Shown here in pieces: positions 23,608-34,399 of a stretch of 64,000 nucleotides of DNA. The DNA is from Elephas maximus indicus. Lineage: Eukaryota > Chordata > Mammalia > Proboscidea > Elephantidae. The position numbers and the translations under genes were made by a program. The notes beneath the pieces were generated by a model. It was not told where the DNA came from, made no database searches, and saw nothing but the letters and a program-made list of their open reading frames with translations. The stretch spans positions 75,966,001-76,030,000 of the forward strand of contig NC_064838.1 in the NCBI RefSeq assembly GCF_024166365.1, in the 5' to 3' direction. Numbering within the stretch: position 1 is the stretch's first letter; each line of letters starts with the position of its first letter.

Positions 23608-25147
23608 CACTAAGATATTGTAGTGATTTATTCTATATTTGCTCACTTAATGTTATCTTGTTTTGTTTTCTTTCAATATACGTGGATGGGTTACTAGATT
23701 GTGCTGTCTTGATTATTGTAGCCCTTGATGTACTTATGACCTATTACCAGCTGGTTTGGGCTGTTACCAGATACATATGCCTGAGTCCATTCACTATACT
23801 TGAGTAGGATCTGATTTTGAGTCATCAAGTATGTGATGCACCCTAACACCATCCACCTTGAGAAGTAGTGGTGATAGTTGTGTGCACCAGATTCTATTAG
23901 CAGCTGGGGTTCACACACCAGGGAGAGCAGGATGCTGACAGGCTTCCCCCAAGTGTCAGTGAGGTAGTTGTGTCTCTATTCTTAAAGCACCTTGGCGGGA
24001 GGGCTCTGCAGCTGTACCTTAGGCTCCCAATGCAAGTACCTCTACAGATTGGTAGGTGTCACCCTCCTTAGACCCCTAAGGCAGGAGGCTAGGTGGTCTG
24101 GGGGGAGCCTCAGCCCTCAGTTCCCTGTTGTGGGTCAGTGAGGGCTCTGTTGAATACACAGAGATATCAGACCTGGGAAACTTGTTTTTCCAGTGAATCC
24201 GCTAAGAAAAAATGCAGTCAGATGGCTATCAGAAATGCCTTTGCATTATAATAGCCACCTTGTTCCCTGTAGGGATGAAAGCAGGAAATATGCATCCCAT
24301 ATGCTTGGCTAGAGCTGGTTCTTTGTTTTTAGTCCAATTAGGGAAGGATTTTTGGTCCCTGGGTTTTTTGTGGTTGCTTCTGTCAGGCCGGAAGAATGGA
24401 TTAGGAAAAGACCAAAAAAAAAAAAAAAAAGGGAAAAGAAAAGCCGCGGAGCAGTTCTCCCTCTGGCTCAGGAAATTCCAATGTTAATGAAGCCGCATGG
24501 GAAGGGCAGGGTAGGGTTCAGAAAAACAGGAGAGAGTAGCACCCCGGAATATAGACAAAGTTACTTATCTTGCTTGGGATGACTATTTTATCCGAGATTC
24601 CCCAGGGGCGTGTCGCTCATGTATGCTGGCTGGATAGAGATTTCCCCTGAGGGTCAGGCCCGCAGAAGCTGCTGTCAGTTCCTCCACTGCCAGTCCAAAG
24701 CCCAGCGTCAAGGTTCCCCAGCTGGGATGCTGCACTCCCGGCTCCAAAACCAGTCGCTGCCTCCCGGGGACTTCTCCCGCCAGCTGTGTAGCTGCACCGC
24801 CCGCGCTAACCAGCTGGGCCCCCTCCCGAGGTCAGCTCAGGGGGGTAGGGCTGCGCCCGTGTTTGCGCCATCACAGGATGTTGTGTTCAGCTTCCCTGCA
24901 CCCAGTTCTAAGCCCGGTGCCAAGGTTGCCTGACTCAGACGCTGGCTCCAGGCTCCGAAAACAGTCTCTGCTTCCTCGTAGTTGTTCGTTCTCTGTCTCT
25001 GTCACTCAGGTCAACTCTTTAAATCTGTGTTTGTTGTTCAGGGTTCATAGATTGTCATGTATGTTATTGATTCACTTGTTTTTCCGTGTCTTTGTTGCAA
25101 GAGGGATCTGAGGTAGCATCTACCTAGTCAGCCATCTTGGCCCCTCC
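23608..25147 (-). promoter_or_regulatory. L1 5' UTR, full-length form
   Basis: 1.5 kb, GC-rich for this window, especially 24600-24960. It should carry the L1 promoter. A ~90-bp block (24977-24886) recurs about 70% identical by eye at 24767-24674, a monomer-like duplication. 24172-23610 has intron-like ends: donor CCCAG/GTCTGATATC and acceptor ATATCTTAG/TGATGG, two bases before the ORF1 ATG. A second acceptor-like site, TTTTTTCTTAG, lies at about 24200. Confidence 0.8.
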
Positions 25148-25272
25148 TCTTGGCTGTAATTTTTACAGAACCAGATCAACAGGCTTTTCTTTCACAGTGT
25201 TGCTGGGAGTGTTCAAATCACCAACCTTTCGGTTATTCATTAAGTACAAACGACTTGTACCACCCGAGGATG
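25148..25272 (-). mobile_element. AfroSINE, long class, head half only
   Basis: Starts TTGGCTGTAATTTTTACAGA at the L1 5' edge and ends with the reversed tRNA-like head TTGTACCACCCGAGG. The tail half is missing, removed together with the L1 3' end or by the insertion event. Confidence 0.8.
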
Positions 25273-25789
25273 GAATACAGATATGTGGGAGGTTGGTGTA
25301 TGTGTGGTTATAGCTAAATCCATGTTGGGCTGGATACAGATCCATACCTGTTTGAGTACAGACCCTTTTATGAGGTCACATAAAAAAACATGTGGGGTTG
25401 AATACAGGCCATATGTCATCAGATACATGCCATCGTGTGGAAAATTATAGCATCATGTGCAAATGGATATAGACCTGTGTTTAGTCATATAGTCATCTCA
25501 GTAGGCAGATATGAACCCGTGTGTGATCAGAAACAGATCCACATGTATTCACATACAAATGTGTGTGTGCAGTTTCAGTACACAGAATTAAAAACTTACA
25601 TAATCATTGGAGGGATTGGAGGAGCTGGCTTTTGGATATTGGAATGGACCCAGTTGAGATCAAGAATTGACAATCTACACTGTGATCCAGAGATTAGGAA
25701 GCTAGATTCAGAAAGAAAGGCCAATGAAACTACTTTTCAAAGTCCTTCCCTGCTTGGAGGTTAAAAAGATAATTTACTTCAAAAGTTTT
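25273..25789. other. no recognised feature
   Basis: Several variants of an ATACAGR(Y)CC-like phrase recur (25270-25520, e.g. GGATACAGATCC, GAATACAGGCC), perhaps a degenerate tandem repeat. Open frames here are chance. Confidence 0.4.
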
Positions 25790-26044
25790 AAAGCTTTGCT
25801 TTTCACATTTATGTCTTTAATCTATATAGAGCTTGAATTTGAAGGTAGTGTTTGAGGTGGTAATATGGATAACTAGATTTTTCCAGCACCATATATTGAA
25901 CAACCATTCCATTTCCTACTACCCTCTAATGCCATCACTATGATATATAAAATATCTATGGATCCATTGTTCTGTTTCTTGAATTTCTATTTCCATCTAT
26001 TGGTCTGTCTATCTATGAGCCAATACAATAGTGTTTAAATTACT
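25790..26044 (-). mobile_element. Ancient L1 fragment
   Basis: Reverse-strand L1 3' region pattern: TTCCAGCACCATATATTGAA, GGATCCATTGTTCTGTTTCT, then TATTGGTCTGTCTATCTATG and GAGCCAATACAATAGTG. Old and short. Confidence 0.8.
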
Positions 26045-26600
26045 GTATTGTTTCAGATACTATAACTGTGTGACAAATTGCTCCAAAATTTAGTGGCTGA
26101 AAACAACGATCACTTTATTATCTCAGATGGTTTCTCTAGGTCATGAATCTGTAAGCAGCTCAGCTGGGTACTTCTGGTTCATGGTTTCTCATGAGGTTAA
26201 AATCAGAAGTGATTGAGGATGAGGTCATCTAACAGGTTTCTTTATCATATGTCTGGTACCTGGTCTTGAAAGTCTTGAAAAGTGATGGCTGGAATAACTG
26301 GCACTGTTTGGGCATCTCCTTCTATTTCTATGTTGTCTGTCCATATAGTCTCTCAAGCATGGGGACTTTTACGTGGTGAATCAGAGCTCTAAAAGTATGT
26401 GTACCAAGAAAGTGAGCAAGGTAGAAGCGCATTGTCTTTTTTTACCTAACCTTGGAAGCCACATAGAATCACTTCTGTCGTATCCTATTAGTCCCCAGAG
26501 TCATAAATTCCCTTCCATGTTCAAATAGAAAGGGCATAGATGCCACCATTTGAGGAGGAAGTGGCAATGTTCTGGAAAAGAATATATAACAGGATATAAA
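26045..26600 (-). mobile_element. MLT1-like LTR fossil
   Basis: The reversed MaLR LTR end TGACAAATTGCTCCAAAATT then TAGTGGCTGAAAACAACGAT, with GGTTTCTCATGAGGTTAAAA further in. An old, diverged solo LTR of the ERVL-MaLR group. Right boundary approximate. Confidence 0.65.
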
Positions 26601-27405
26601 GTGATAGAAATATAATATGCCACAATATGTCCTTTGGCCTCAACAACGTACATCTCCTCCACAAGAAAAATATACTCACTGTCCCCTTTCACAAGGTACC
26701 TCTCTCAACCCTCATCCAAATACAGTATCGAGTTCTGACTTAAGGGTCAGTATCTTATCATCTAAATCATGTCCAAGTGTGGATGAGACTCCTGAGGTGT
26801 AGTTCCATTCATTCTGAAGACCTATGAACTAGAGATACATTATCTGCTTCTTCATCCCCACTGCCCCCCCACCTCCCGCCCACTCTGACAGTTATGGGAT
26901 AACTTCTATACACACTTAAGTTCAAAAAGGGGAAACATGAGAGGTGAACAGAAGTGATGTTCCATAGAAATTTTGACAACCTATTTAGACACTTTATTTC
27001 CAGATTCTTGGTTATCTGTCCAGGACTTCTGGTAGTGATTTTTCCATGCATCTTGTCCCAAAATACCTTTGAGATTTTGGTTCTGCTTTCCGAATTATCC
27101 ATTCTTTTCCATAATATATAGTTTGTGTTTGTAGGTTACCAAAGATATTTGAAGGATGTGGGGGTGATTCTTATCACATTCAAATTTAATTTACTTGCTT
27201 GTCTTGGAAAAAGCTGGAAAGACAGATTTAATATATGTGGAAAATAGAAGCTTAAAAATTCCATACCATTGATCTTTACATTTTGTGATTTGTCTTTATA
27301 TGATAAATCCTTTAGAACAAATTCAAAGACTATATTTGCTTACGATCTTTCAACTTCCTCATTTCCCAAAAGGCTGGTATAGTTTGGAAACCAACGAGGG
27401 TAACT
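26601..27405. other. no recognised feature
   Basis: Includes a C-rich run at 26865-26880. No gene or clear repeat. Confidence 0.45.
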
Positions 27406-27407
27406 GT

Positions 27408-27925
27408 ATTATTATCTAGTGGTGCTATAACAGAAGTACCACACGTGCACGGCTTTAACAAACGGAAGTTTATTCTCTCACAGTGTATGAGGCTAGAAGT
27501 CCAAATTCAGGGCATTGGTGCTCAGGGAAGGACTTTTCTCTTTGTCTGCTCTGTCAGAAGGTCCTTATTATCAAACTTCCTCTGGACTAGGAGCTTCTCA
27601 GTGCAGGGATCTCGGGTCCAAGGAACATACTTTTCTCCTAGCACTACATTCTTGGTGGTAGGAGGCCCCTCTGTCTCTCTGTTCGTTTCTCTCTTTTATA
27701 TCTCAAAAGAGATTGGCTTAAAACAGAACTTAATCTTGTAGATTGAGTCCTGTCTCATTAACTTAACTGCCTCTAATCCCAGCTCATTCACATCATAGAG
27801 ATAGAATTTACAACACATAGGAAAATCATGTCAGGTGACAAAATGGCGAGCAATTACACAATACTGGAAATCATGCTTAGCCAAGTTGACACATATTTCT
27901 GGGGCACACAATTCAATCCATTACA
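27408..27925 (-). mobile_element. Solo LTR, MaLR type (same family as 40030 element)
   Basis: Reversed LTR: the end GGTGCTATAACAGAAGTACC at the left, GGAAGTTTATTCTCTCACAG, CTTTTATATCTCAAAAGAGA, and the reversed start CAATTCAATCCATTACA at the right. It matches the LTRs of the 40030-42075 element block by block. An old fossil without internal region. Confidence 0.8.
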
Positions 27926-28029
27926 GTTATTGAAGCAATTATATAGATCAATTAGACAAACAAAGCAATACCTTTTGTATGAATTACTCTGTAACAAGTG
28001 AGAATATCAGTTATTCCATGTAGGGAAAC

Positions 28030-28150
28030 GATAAACAGGTTGAGACTCAGGAAATCTGAATACTTATCCTTAGTCTACCACAGTCTGAACGTGCAATTTT
28101 GTAAATGTCTGTTTCTTCTCTCAGTCTCAGTTTCCTCATTTGCAAAATGA
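28030..28150 (+). mobile_element. MIR fragment
   Basis: AGTCTCAGTTTCCTCATTTG followed by CAAAATG is the conserved MIR core end. 5' part diverged. Confidence 0.65.
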
Positions 28151-28164
28151 AAAGAATCTATCTA

Positions 28165-28312
28165 CCTACCCACTTTCCAACCGACCAACAGACCAGGCTA
28201 CCGACCAACCAATCCATTCATCCATCTATCCATCCATCCATACATCCATGCATCCATCTATTCATCCATTTATCTTCCTATCTGTCATCTATCATCTATC
28301 TGCCTATTTACA
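28165..28312 (+). repeat. (CATC)n / (TATC)n microsatellite
   Basis: Imperfect CATC, CATA and TATC tetranucleotides, giving chance frames rich in His-Pro-Ser-Ile. Confidence 0.9.
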
Positions 28313-28489
28313 TATAATCACATTCTGGTCTGTATGTACTTAAATTCTCAGAAAATTCTCGTTATAATGTCATATGAATAGGATTTTACTCTGCTCAGTA
28401 GGGAATGTGGTCCAACTCTTTTCAGAGACTACTGATTTTGGAGAACTCTTAAGTTAAATAGAACACATAATGGAACTGAAACAGAATAA

Positions 28490-28650
28490 GGTGGCTTTTA
28501 GTTCTACTGCTCAGTAGTTACACCACACTGTGCAAGTGAAATGAAGCATTCTGAGCCTCGGCTTTCCCATCTATGAATCAGGAATAATATACACATGAGG
28601 TTTTTGAGTTTAAATGTGAAAGTGGATTGCAAATACTAAGTGCTCAATAT
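28490..28650 (+). mobile_element. MIR fragment
   Basis: GAGCCTCGGCTTTCCCATCT then ATGAATCAGGAATAATATAC and a CAAATACTAAGTGCTCAATA end. Diverged MIR. Confidence 0.6.
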
Positions 28651-28664
28651 AAAAAAAAAAAAAA

Positions 28665-28864
28665 ATCAAACTTGTTGCCATTGTACTGATTCCACCTCAG
28701 GGTTACCCCATGTGTTACAGAGTAGGACTGCTTCATAGGGGTTTCTTGGCTGTAATCTTTACAGAAGCAGGTCATCAGGCCTATCCTTGGAGCTGTTGGG
28801 TGGGTTCAAACCACCAACCTTTAGGTTAGTAGTCAAATGAAAATTGTTTGTGCCACTCAGGGGC
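28665..28864 (-). mobile_element. AfroSINE, long class
   Basis: Reversed copy with the long-class insert GGCTGTAATCTTTACAGAAG and a reversed head ACCAACCTTTAGGTTAG ... CACTCAGGGGCC. Confidence 0.88.
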
Positions 28865-28961
28865 CTACTTACTTTTAATGATAAATTTAGGATGGGTTAG
28901 AAATATTATTTGGACAGGGGTAGTAATGCATTGCTGACTGACTTAAATAAATAAGTATATG

Positions 28962-29116
28962 TCCATTGCCTTTGAGTTTATTTCGACTCGTAGTGACCCT
29001 ACAGGGCAGAGTAGAATTGCTCCATAGGGTTTCCAAAGAGTGGCTAGTGGATTTGAACTCCCAAACTTCAGGTTAACAGCTGTAGCTCTTAACAACTGTG
29101 TCACCAGGGCCCCAAA
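28962..29116 (-). mobile_element. AfroSINE, short class
   Basis: Reversed tail TTGCCTTTGAGTTTATTTCG, body GACCCTACAGGGCAGAGTAG, reversed head ending GTGTCACCAGGGCCCC. About 100 bp from the previous copy in the same orientation. Confidence 0.9.
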
Positions 29117-29339
29117 GAAGTATGTAAGTAGTTCTAAATTCTCGTTCTAAATTCTCCTGAGAGGGAAGATGGAAAATTCTCAGGGGAAGTAGAGGGATAG
29201 GCATAGTTCAAATTCCTAAGTGTTTTTTTGAATCCATTTTTATGCCTCCACAAGTTAGGATGAGAACCTTCTTAAAGCCTTTGTTGATAGACAAATAATA
29301 AAGAAGGATCATATTAACTACTCAGGTAAGTTCTTACAT

Positions 29340-29580
29340 GGGAGATAACATGGGGTCAAGGTCAAGAGCAGGATTTGAGGCCAGAGAGAGCTGAATTAGA
29401 TCCTCCAACCTGCTCTTCACTAACCATATGTTCTGGGGTAAAAGGCTAACTCTTTTTGTCTCAATTTTCCTATATGTAAAATAGAAAGAATAACCTTCCT
29501 ACTCTATATAGTGCTTTAAAAAAAATTAGAAGAGGTCATTTGTGTGAAGTGCTTTGCACAGTGCCTACCGTATAAGAATA
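29340..29580 (+). mobile_element. MIR SINE
   Basis: Order AGAGCTGAATTAGATCCTCC, GTCTCAATTTTCCTATATGT, AAAATAGAAAGAATAACC, and GAAGTGCTTTGCACAGTGCC. Good match to the MIR layout. Confidence 0.8.
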
Positions 29581-30002
29581 TAAGAAGCAATCATTTAATA
29601 TTAGTTTTTGATCAATGCATGTAATAATAATGCCTAACCTTTATACAATTTATGAAACATTTTCGTATGACCTGTGGGGACAGTAGGCTTAATTTCTTCA
29701 GTCCTTAATTTCCTCAGGACTCACTCTGAGATCTGAAAAATGGAGGTAAAGATAAGAAGGAAGTATGAGAAAGGGTTGGAGACCAGTGGACAGCAGAGAT
29801 CTTTTGGGGGATGGGGAATGCTTAGCAATAAGGAAAAAAAAGGTGGGATTGAAGGGGAGGGCATCAGTGAGTGACAGCCTTGTAAGAAAATCTATATATT
29901 GATGTCATAAAATTAGATTTCACCTTCATATTAAAACACTAATCGTGTGACAGATTTTGCCTCTATCTACTCAAAGCCAAAATTAACCATTAATTCTGGT
30001 GA

Positions 30003-30058
30003 TAGTGGTGGTGCTTATGGTGGTGGTGGTGGTGGTGGTGTGTGTGCATGTGTGTGTG
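30003..30058 (+). repeat. (TGG)n(TG)n microsatellite
   Basis: Seven or so GGT units followed by GT repeats. Confidence 0.95.
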
Positions 30059-30344
30059 AAATACCTTACAATCACTTTGATAAAGAAGAAAAAAAATAAA
30101 AGGCTTATGTTAGGTTCTTAAAAACCTTGCAGATAAATGAGAGTAAAATGTGTCCTAATCCTTTTTTATAAGTAGTTGCTTTTGGGTGGCACACATACAG
30201 ACTCATAGAATGAACAATATAATTTTAATAGTCACAGTCATATGTTATGAAATTTCACAGGCAGTAAACATAAAAATTTCAATAAGAATAAAAGTATTTG
30301 ATATTGATGGTGCCTCTACTTTGGGCCAATTGGAGAGCTAGTAG

Positions 30345-30480
30345 TCTTGACACTCTCACAGCCATCCTTCAAGCTAGTTGTCCTCATTTGACAGAAAAAT
30401 AGTTGAGAGGTTCAGAGGTTAAACACATTTTACAGAATTACCTTTGCTAACTCTTTATTTCAGTGTAAGACTAGGGTTAC
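30345..30480 (-). mobile_element. MIR fragment
   Basis: Reversed MIR: CTCATTTGACAGAAAAATAG, TTGAGAGGTTCAGAGGTTAA. Short and diverged. Confidence 0.6.
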
Positions 30481-30759
30481 GACTTACTAACATCCAAAAA
30501 CTTCCTTACCCTCTATCTTAGTTATTTCATCTACTAAATAAAGATAATAACAATGTATGACTCAATGTTGATACAAGGATTAAACGTGCCTGGCATTTCA
30601 AAGGCACCCAAGTAAACGTTAGCCAAGTTAATCATGGCATCTGTACGTGAAGTAGTCTCAATAAAGGTCGACAATGCCCTTCATGGGGTGAAGTCCAAAA
30701 CTTTGGAATAATTCTTACTCTTCTTTCTTTCTGACACCCCACATCAAGTCCATCAGCAG

Positions 30760-31505
30760 GTAGTATTGAAGCTACCGTCATCATACATCTACCTCCACTA
30801 CGCCCATCCTGGTGCAAATCACCATCAAGTTTCTGCTGAAGAGTTACAATATCTTCTTAACTAATAATCTCCCTGCTTCTACTATTGCCCCTCTATAGTC
30901 TTTTCCCCACACAACAGCCAGAACGATCAATTCTAAGATTCAGTCAGACCATGCCATTTTGCTGTGCAAAACCTTTCAATGGCTTTGTTTTTCACTTAGA
31001 ATAAATTCATACACCTTAAAATGATCTACAAAGCCCTATGAAAACTGCCACTTACCAATCCTTGTTCATTCCACTACAGCTACACTGACCTCCTTTAGAC
31101 AATGATGCCAACCACATTCCCTCCTCAGAGTGTTTTCAGTTCCTGATTTTTTTTTTTTTTGGTCCGAATGTTCTTTCCTTAAATGTCTTCTTGCATCCTT
31201 CTTCACTTCTTTCTAGTCTAGTTTACATGTTCCCTTTTCAAAGAAGCCTACTCTGACTACCTTATAGAAAATAACACCCCACCCCCAGATTCCAAATATC
31301 CATTACCCTGCTTAATATTCCCATAGCAGATGTTACAATCTGAAATACTATCTACTTTCTTTTTTACTACCTTATTTTCTGTCTCCCCTTACTAGAATGT
31401 ATGCTACGTTGAGTGTAGAGACTTTATCTGTTTGTTCACTGCTCTCTCTCAACTTTCTAGAGTGTTGGGCACATAATAGATGATTAATAAATATTTGGTA
31501 AATGG
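30760..31505 (+). mobile_element. L2 LINE 3' part
   Basis: Long L2 3' segment: CAGACCATGCCATTTTGCTG, CTACAAAGCCCTATGAAAAC, TTTCAAAGAAGCCTACTCTG, CCCTTACTAGAATGTATGCT, and the end GATGATTAATAAATATTTGG. The best-preserved L2 in the window, about 750 bp, with a T-run near 31150. Confidence 0.85.
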
Positions 31506-31609
31506 CTTATTAAATGGACCTCAAAACTATATTTCATTAGATAATCCTTCTACCCCACCTCTCCCTAGACTCCATAGGTTTTATTTTTATTAATAAGGAT
31601 ATTCATTAT

Positions 31610-32126
31610 CTTAGTTTTTTTTAGTCATCCGGTGCTGCCATAACAGAACGATGGCTTTAACAAAGAGAAATTTATTCTCTCACAGTCTAGTAGGTTACAA
31701 ATCCAAATTCAGGATGTCAGCTCCAGGGGCCAGTTTTCTCTCTCTGTTGGCTCTGGAGGAAGATTTCTTGTCATCAATCTTCCCCTGGTTGAGCAGCTTC
31801 TCAAGCACAGGGACCCTGGGTCCAAAGGATACGTGCTCTGTTCCAGGTACAGTTTTCTTGGTGGTATGAGGTCCCCAGCTCTCTGCTTGCTTCCCTTTCC
31901 TTTTTATTTCTTGAGAGCTAAAAGCTAGTGCAGAACACATGCCAGGGAATCTGCGTTTACTTTGGATCAGGAATGTGACCTGGGTAAGGCTGTAACAATC
32001 CCACTCTAATCCTTTTCAACATAAAATTACAGTCACAAAATGGAAGACAACAACACAAAACTGGAAATCATGCCCCAGCCCAAATGATACACACATTTTG
32101 GGGGGGATATAATTTAATCCATGACA
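31610..32126 (-). mobile_element. Solo LTR, MaLR type (40030 family)
   Basis: Left edge GGTGCTGCCATAACAGAACG; internal AAGAGAAATTTATTCTCTCA and GGTCCAAAGGATACGTGCTC; right edge AATTTAATCCATGACA. Same LTR family as 27408 and 40030. Confidence 0.8.
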
Positions 32127-32129
32127 TTC

Positions 32130-33495
32130 ATTTTCTCTAATTTTGTTTGGGAATGAAGTTAGAGGGGCTGATAAATTGTTCTTTAATATCGTATCTTGTT
32201 TACATTTGATTTCAAAGTCTCAAAAAGAGATTTTATAAATGAATTAAAACAACTCCCCCGCCCCCAATAAAATAATACAGAAAAACCCATGATGCAATAA
32301 CACAGAGAGAAAGAGGATCAGGATTTTTGAGAGTTTTTCAGCTTTCTGTCTAAGTAATTCTAATACACGAAGACAAAAGACTTTTTCAAAAAATATAAAA
32401 TCATGGCTCTCATACAAATATAAAATGAATACATGACAAAGTTTTTGTTTAACACATTAATTAAGGAGGGAACCAGGAGTATGTTATAAACCATTTAAAG
32501 GAGAATCCAGTGTAGCACATTTGTTCATTGAGGGATGTGTCATGAATTTACAAATAGATGCAAAACTGACTTTATCCACAATAACTGAGGGAAATCAATT
32601 GAACCCCCATCAGACAATATTTTCAATTTTATGGACAAGAATTATTTGCATTATCAGTTTTCTATAACTGGAAGAGTTGTAAAATAGCTCAAAGACAGTG
32701 AAAGGCATAATCCTCATAGAATCATGTAATCCCAAGGGCAGTGCTATAGACAACACATAGCTTTTCATTGAAGATAGCCAATAGTCTTTTTATATTTCAA
32801 AGTCTTTCACAATTTTTGTCTCATGGAAGTTAAATTTATTTAGCACCTATACATCAAAAGAAGTAGAGATAATTTTTAAATAACCTAAAATTTTTTCAAT
32901 TATTTCTATTATTTACCAAGAAAAAATACAAACTTTCCATATCCGTTGGAGTCCTAACAGGAAACAGCATGCTCAAAAAGGAAGATTAAAAAAATTTTAA
33001 TGAAGATTATTTATCAAGGTATGAAGGAAATTAATTAAGGGTGATGATAAAGCTTGCCAGGGCTAGCTACCAGTAGGAAATCATTACCACCAGGAGGCCT
33101 GAGGGAACAAGGGGAAGAAATTACTACAAAAGGAAATATAACTGTAGGAGATATCCATGCAACAAGAGCTGTAACCCAAGTTAAAGGTATCCTGTAAGTG
33201 ATAAACCACGGGAGGGACCCAGGAGAATAAACCCTGACATTCTTTTCTTCCCACCCTGTCCTCCTAACATTTATCTAGCACTTCCTTTTGGCCAGAGAAG
33301 AAGGAGGCCTGGTTGAGGAACACCATGGAAGCCCGTCATGGAGCAGAAGAGTGAGAACAGATCTGAAGGGCTGAGAGGAGTATATCTAGCTCACTTTCCA
33401 ACACTGTATTTAATTGTTTTTCTAGGTAAGATGGTGAACACTCCTATTTTGGAAAAAGAAAACACAGGAGAAATAAGTAAATTGTCTTCCAACTT
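32130..33495. other. mostly unrecognised; possible old LTR remnant
   Basis: AT-rich to 32940. 32940-33330 (GGAGTCCTAACAGGAAACAG onward) has an LTR-like feel, but no family could be named. An open frame at 33338-33568 shows no domain. Confidence 0.35.
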
Positions 33496-33499
33496 GTTT

Positions 33500-33580
33500 G
33501 CACACTTAATATTTATTGACTACCACTCTGAGTCAAACATTAAAGTAGATCTGGGGATAAAGAGCTGAAGAAGGCAGGTA
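33500..33580 (-). mobile_element. L2 3'-end fragment
   Basis: AATATTTATTGACTACCACT then GGGGATAAAGAGCTGAAGAA, the reversed L2 terminus pattern. Confidence 0.55.
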
Positions 33581-33689
33581 CAGCTTTGTTTCTCTGTGGC
33601 CTATTTAAAGGGCTCTTTTTTGAATGGAAGAGCCAGGTGGTTTGGTCTTAATTTGTGTATCAACAGTGTGTGAAACCAGAATCAATAGT

Positions 33690-33736
33690 TGGTTAGCAGC
33701 CATACCTCTTAACTACTGCTCCACCAGGGCTCCTTG
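33690..33736 (-). mobile_element. AfroSINE head fragment
   Basis: GTTAGCAGCCATACCTCTTA and CTGCTCCACCAGGGCTCC: only the tRNA-like head, cut by the following microsatellite. Confidence 0.8.
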
Positions 33737-33737
33737 T

Positions 33738-33820
33738 ATACAGTATGTATATGTATACGTATATGTATATATATATATACTTACACAAACACACACTTGT
33801 GTATATATATGTGTGTGTGT
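33738..33820 (+). repeat. (TA)n/(TG)n microsatellite
   Basis: Alternating TATA, GTAT and CACA/TGTG runs between two AfroSINE pieces. Confidence 0.9.
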
Positions 33821-33825
33821 CATTT

Positions 33826-34024
33826 TTGTTGTGTGTTGTGTGGTTGATTCTGACTCACAGCAACCATAATTGACACAGTAGAACTGCCCCATAAGGTTTC
33901 CTAGGCTGAAATCTTTATGGGAGCAGATGGTCAGGTCTTTTCTCCCACGGAATGACTGGTAGGTTTGAAGTGCCAACATTTTGTTTAGCAACCGAGTGCT
34001 TAACCATTGTACCACCAGGGATTC
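33826..34024 (-). mobile_element. AfroSINE, long class
   Basis: Reversed copy: tail TTGATTCTGACTCACAGCAA, insert GCTGAAATCTTTATGGGAGC, head ending CATTGTACCACCAGGG. Confidence 0.9.
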
Positions 34025-34074
34025 ACCCACACACACACATATATGAGTTCTCTAACATTTCTTGCTGGCTGAGA

Positions 34075-34240
34075 AGGAATTTATAATGTGATGAGCTCCC
34101 TGTGCCTGGATGTCCTCCAGCAAATGCCCAGTGACCACTTGTCACAAGATGTTGTAGGTGGGATTCCAGCACCAATAGAAGAAGCTGTATTAGACAGCCT
34201 CAATGGTTCTAATCTTTTTGTAAAATAGAAAAAGCATACT
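34075..34240 (+). mobile_element. L3/CR1-like LINE 3' fragment
   Basis: GTGATGAGCTCCCTGTGCCT, then GGGATTCCAGCACCAATAGA and a GACAGCCTCAATGGTTCTAA region resemble the CR1/L3 3' end. Ancient; assignment by memory of consensus. Confidence 0.55.
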
Positions 34241-34399
34241 TTTTTTCTCTTACTGTATGCCATGAAGGAAAACAGTTTATTTATTAAAATGCTTCGGTCT
34301 TATTTGAAAACACAAAATATGAAATGCTTATCACTCAGCTATTAAGAATGTTGTCTTTACAGGATAATCCCAATATCTGTGTTCATCATCAGCACTGAA

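Larger units (their letters stand above)
19719..25147 (-). mobile_element. L1 LINE, 3'-deleted, long 5' UTR
   Basis: The minus-strand L1 begins at 25147 (AGGAGGGGCCAAGATGGCTG) with a 1.5-kb GC-rich 5' UTR, then ORF1 (23607-22631) and the first ~800 codons of ORF2. L1 similarity ends at about 19719, inside ORF2, at the codons after INIVKMS-type sequence. There is no 3' UTR or poly(A). The flank at 25148 is half an AfroSINE whose other half is absent at 19718, so a deletion after insertion probably removed the L1 3' end and that half. It has more frame breaks than the L1 at 4828, so it is older. Confidence 0.92.

Noticed and set aside
23119-23646. ORF1 start 13 codons upstream (MSKYRINHYNILV)
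   Set aside because: That stretch is intron-like 5' UTR absent from the other L1 copy; the conserved start is MARRQQS.
24212-25111. Plus-strand frames of 76-107 codons in a GC-rich block
   Set aside because: Antisense to the L1 5' UTR.
28105-28343. His/Pro/Ser/Ile-rich frames
   Set aside because: Translation of a CATC/TATC microsatellite.
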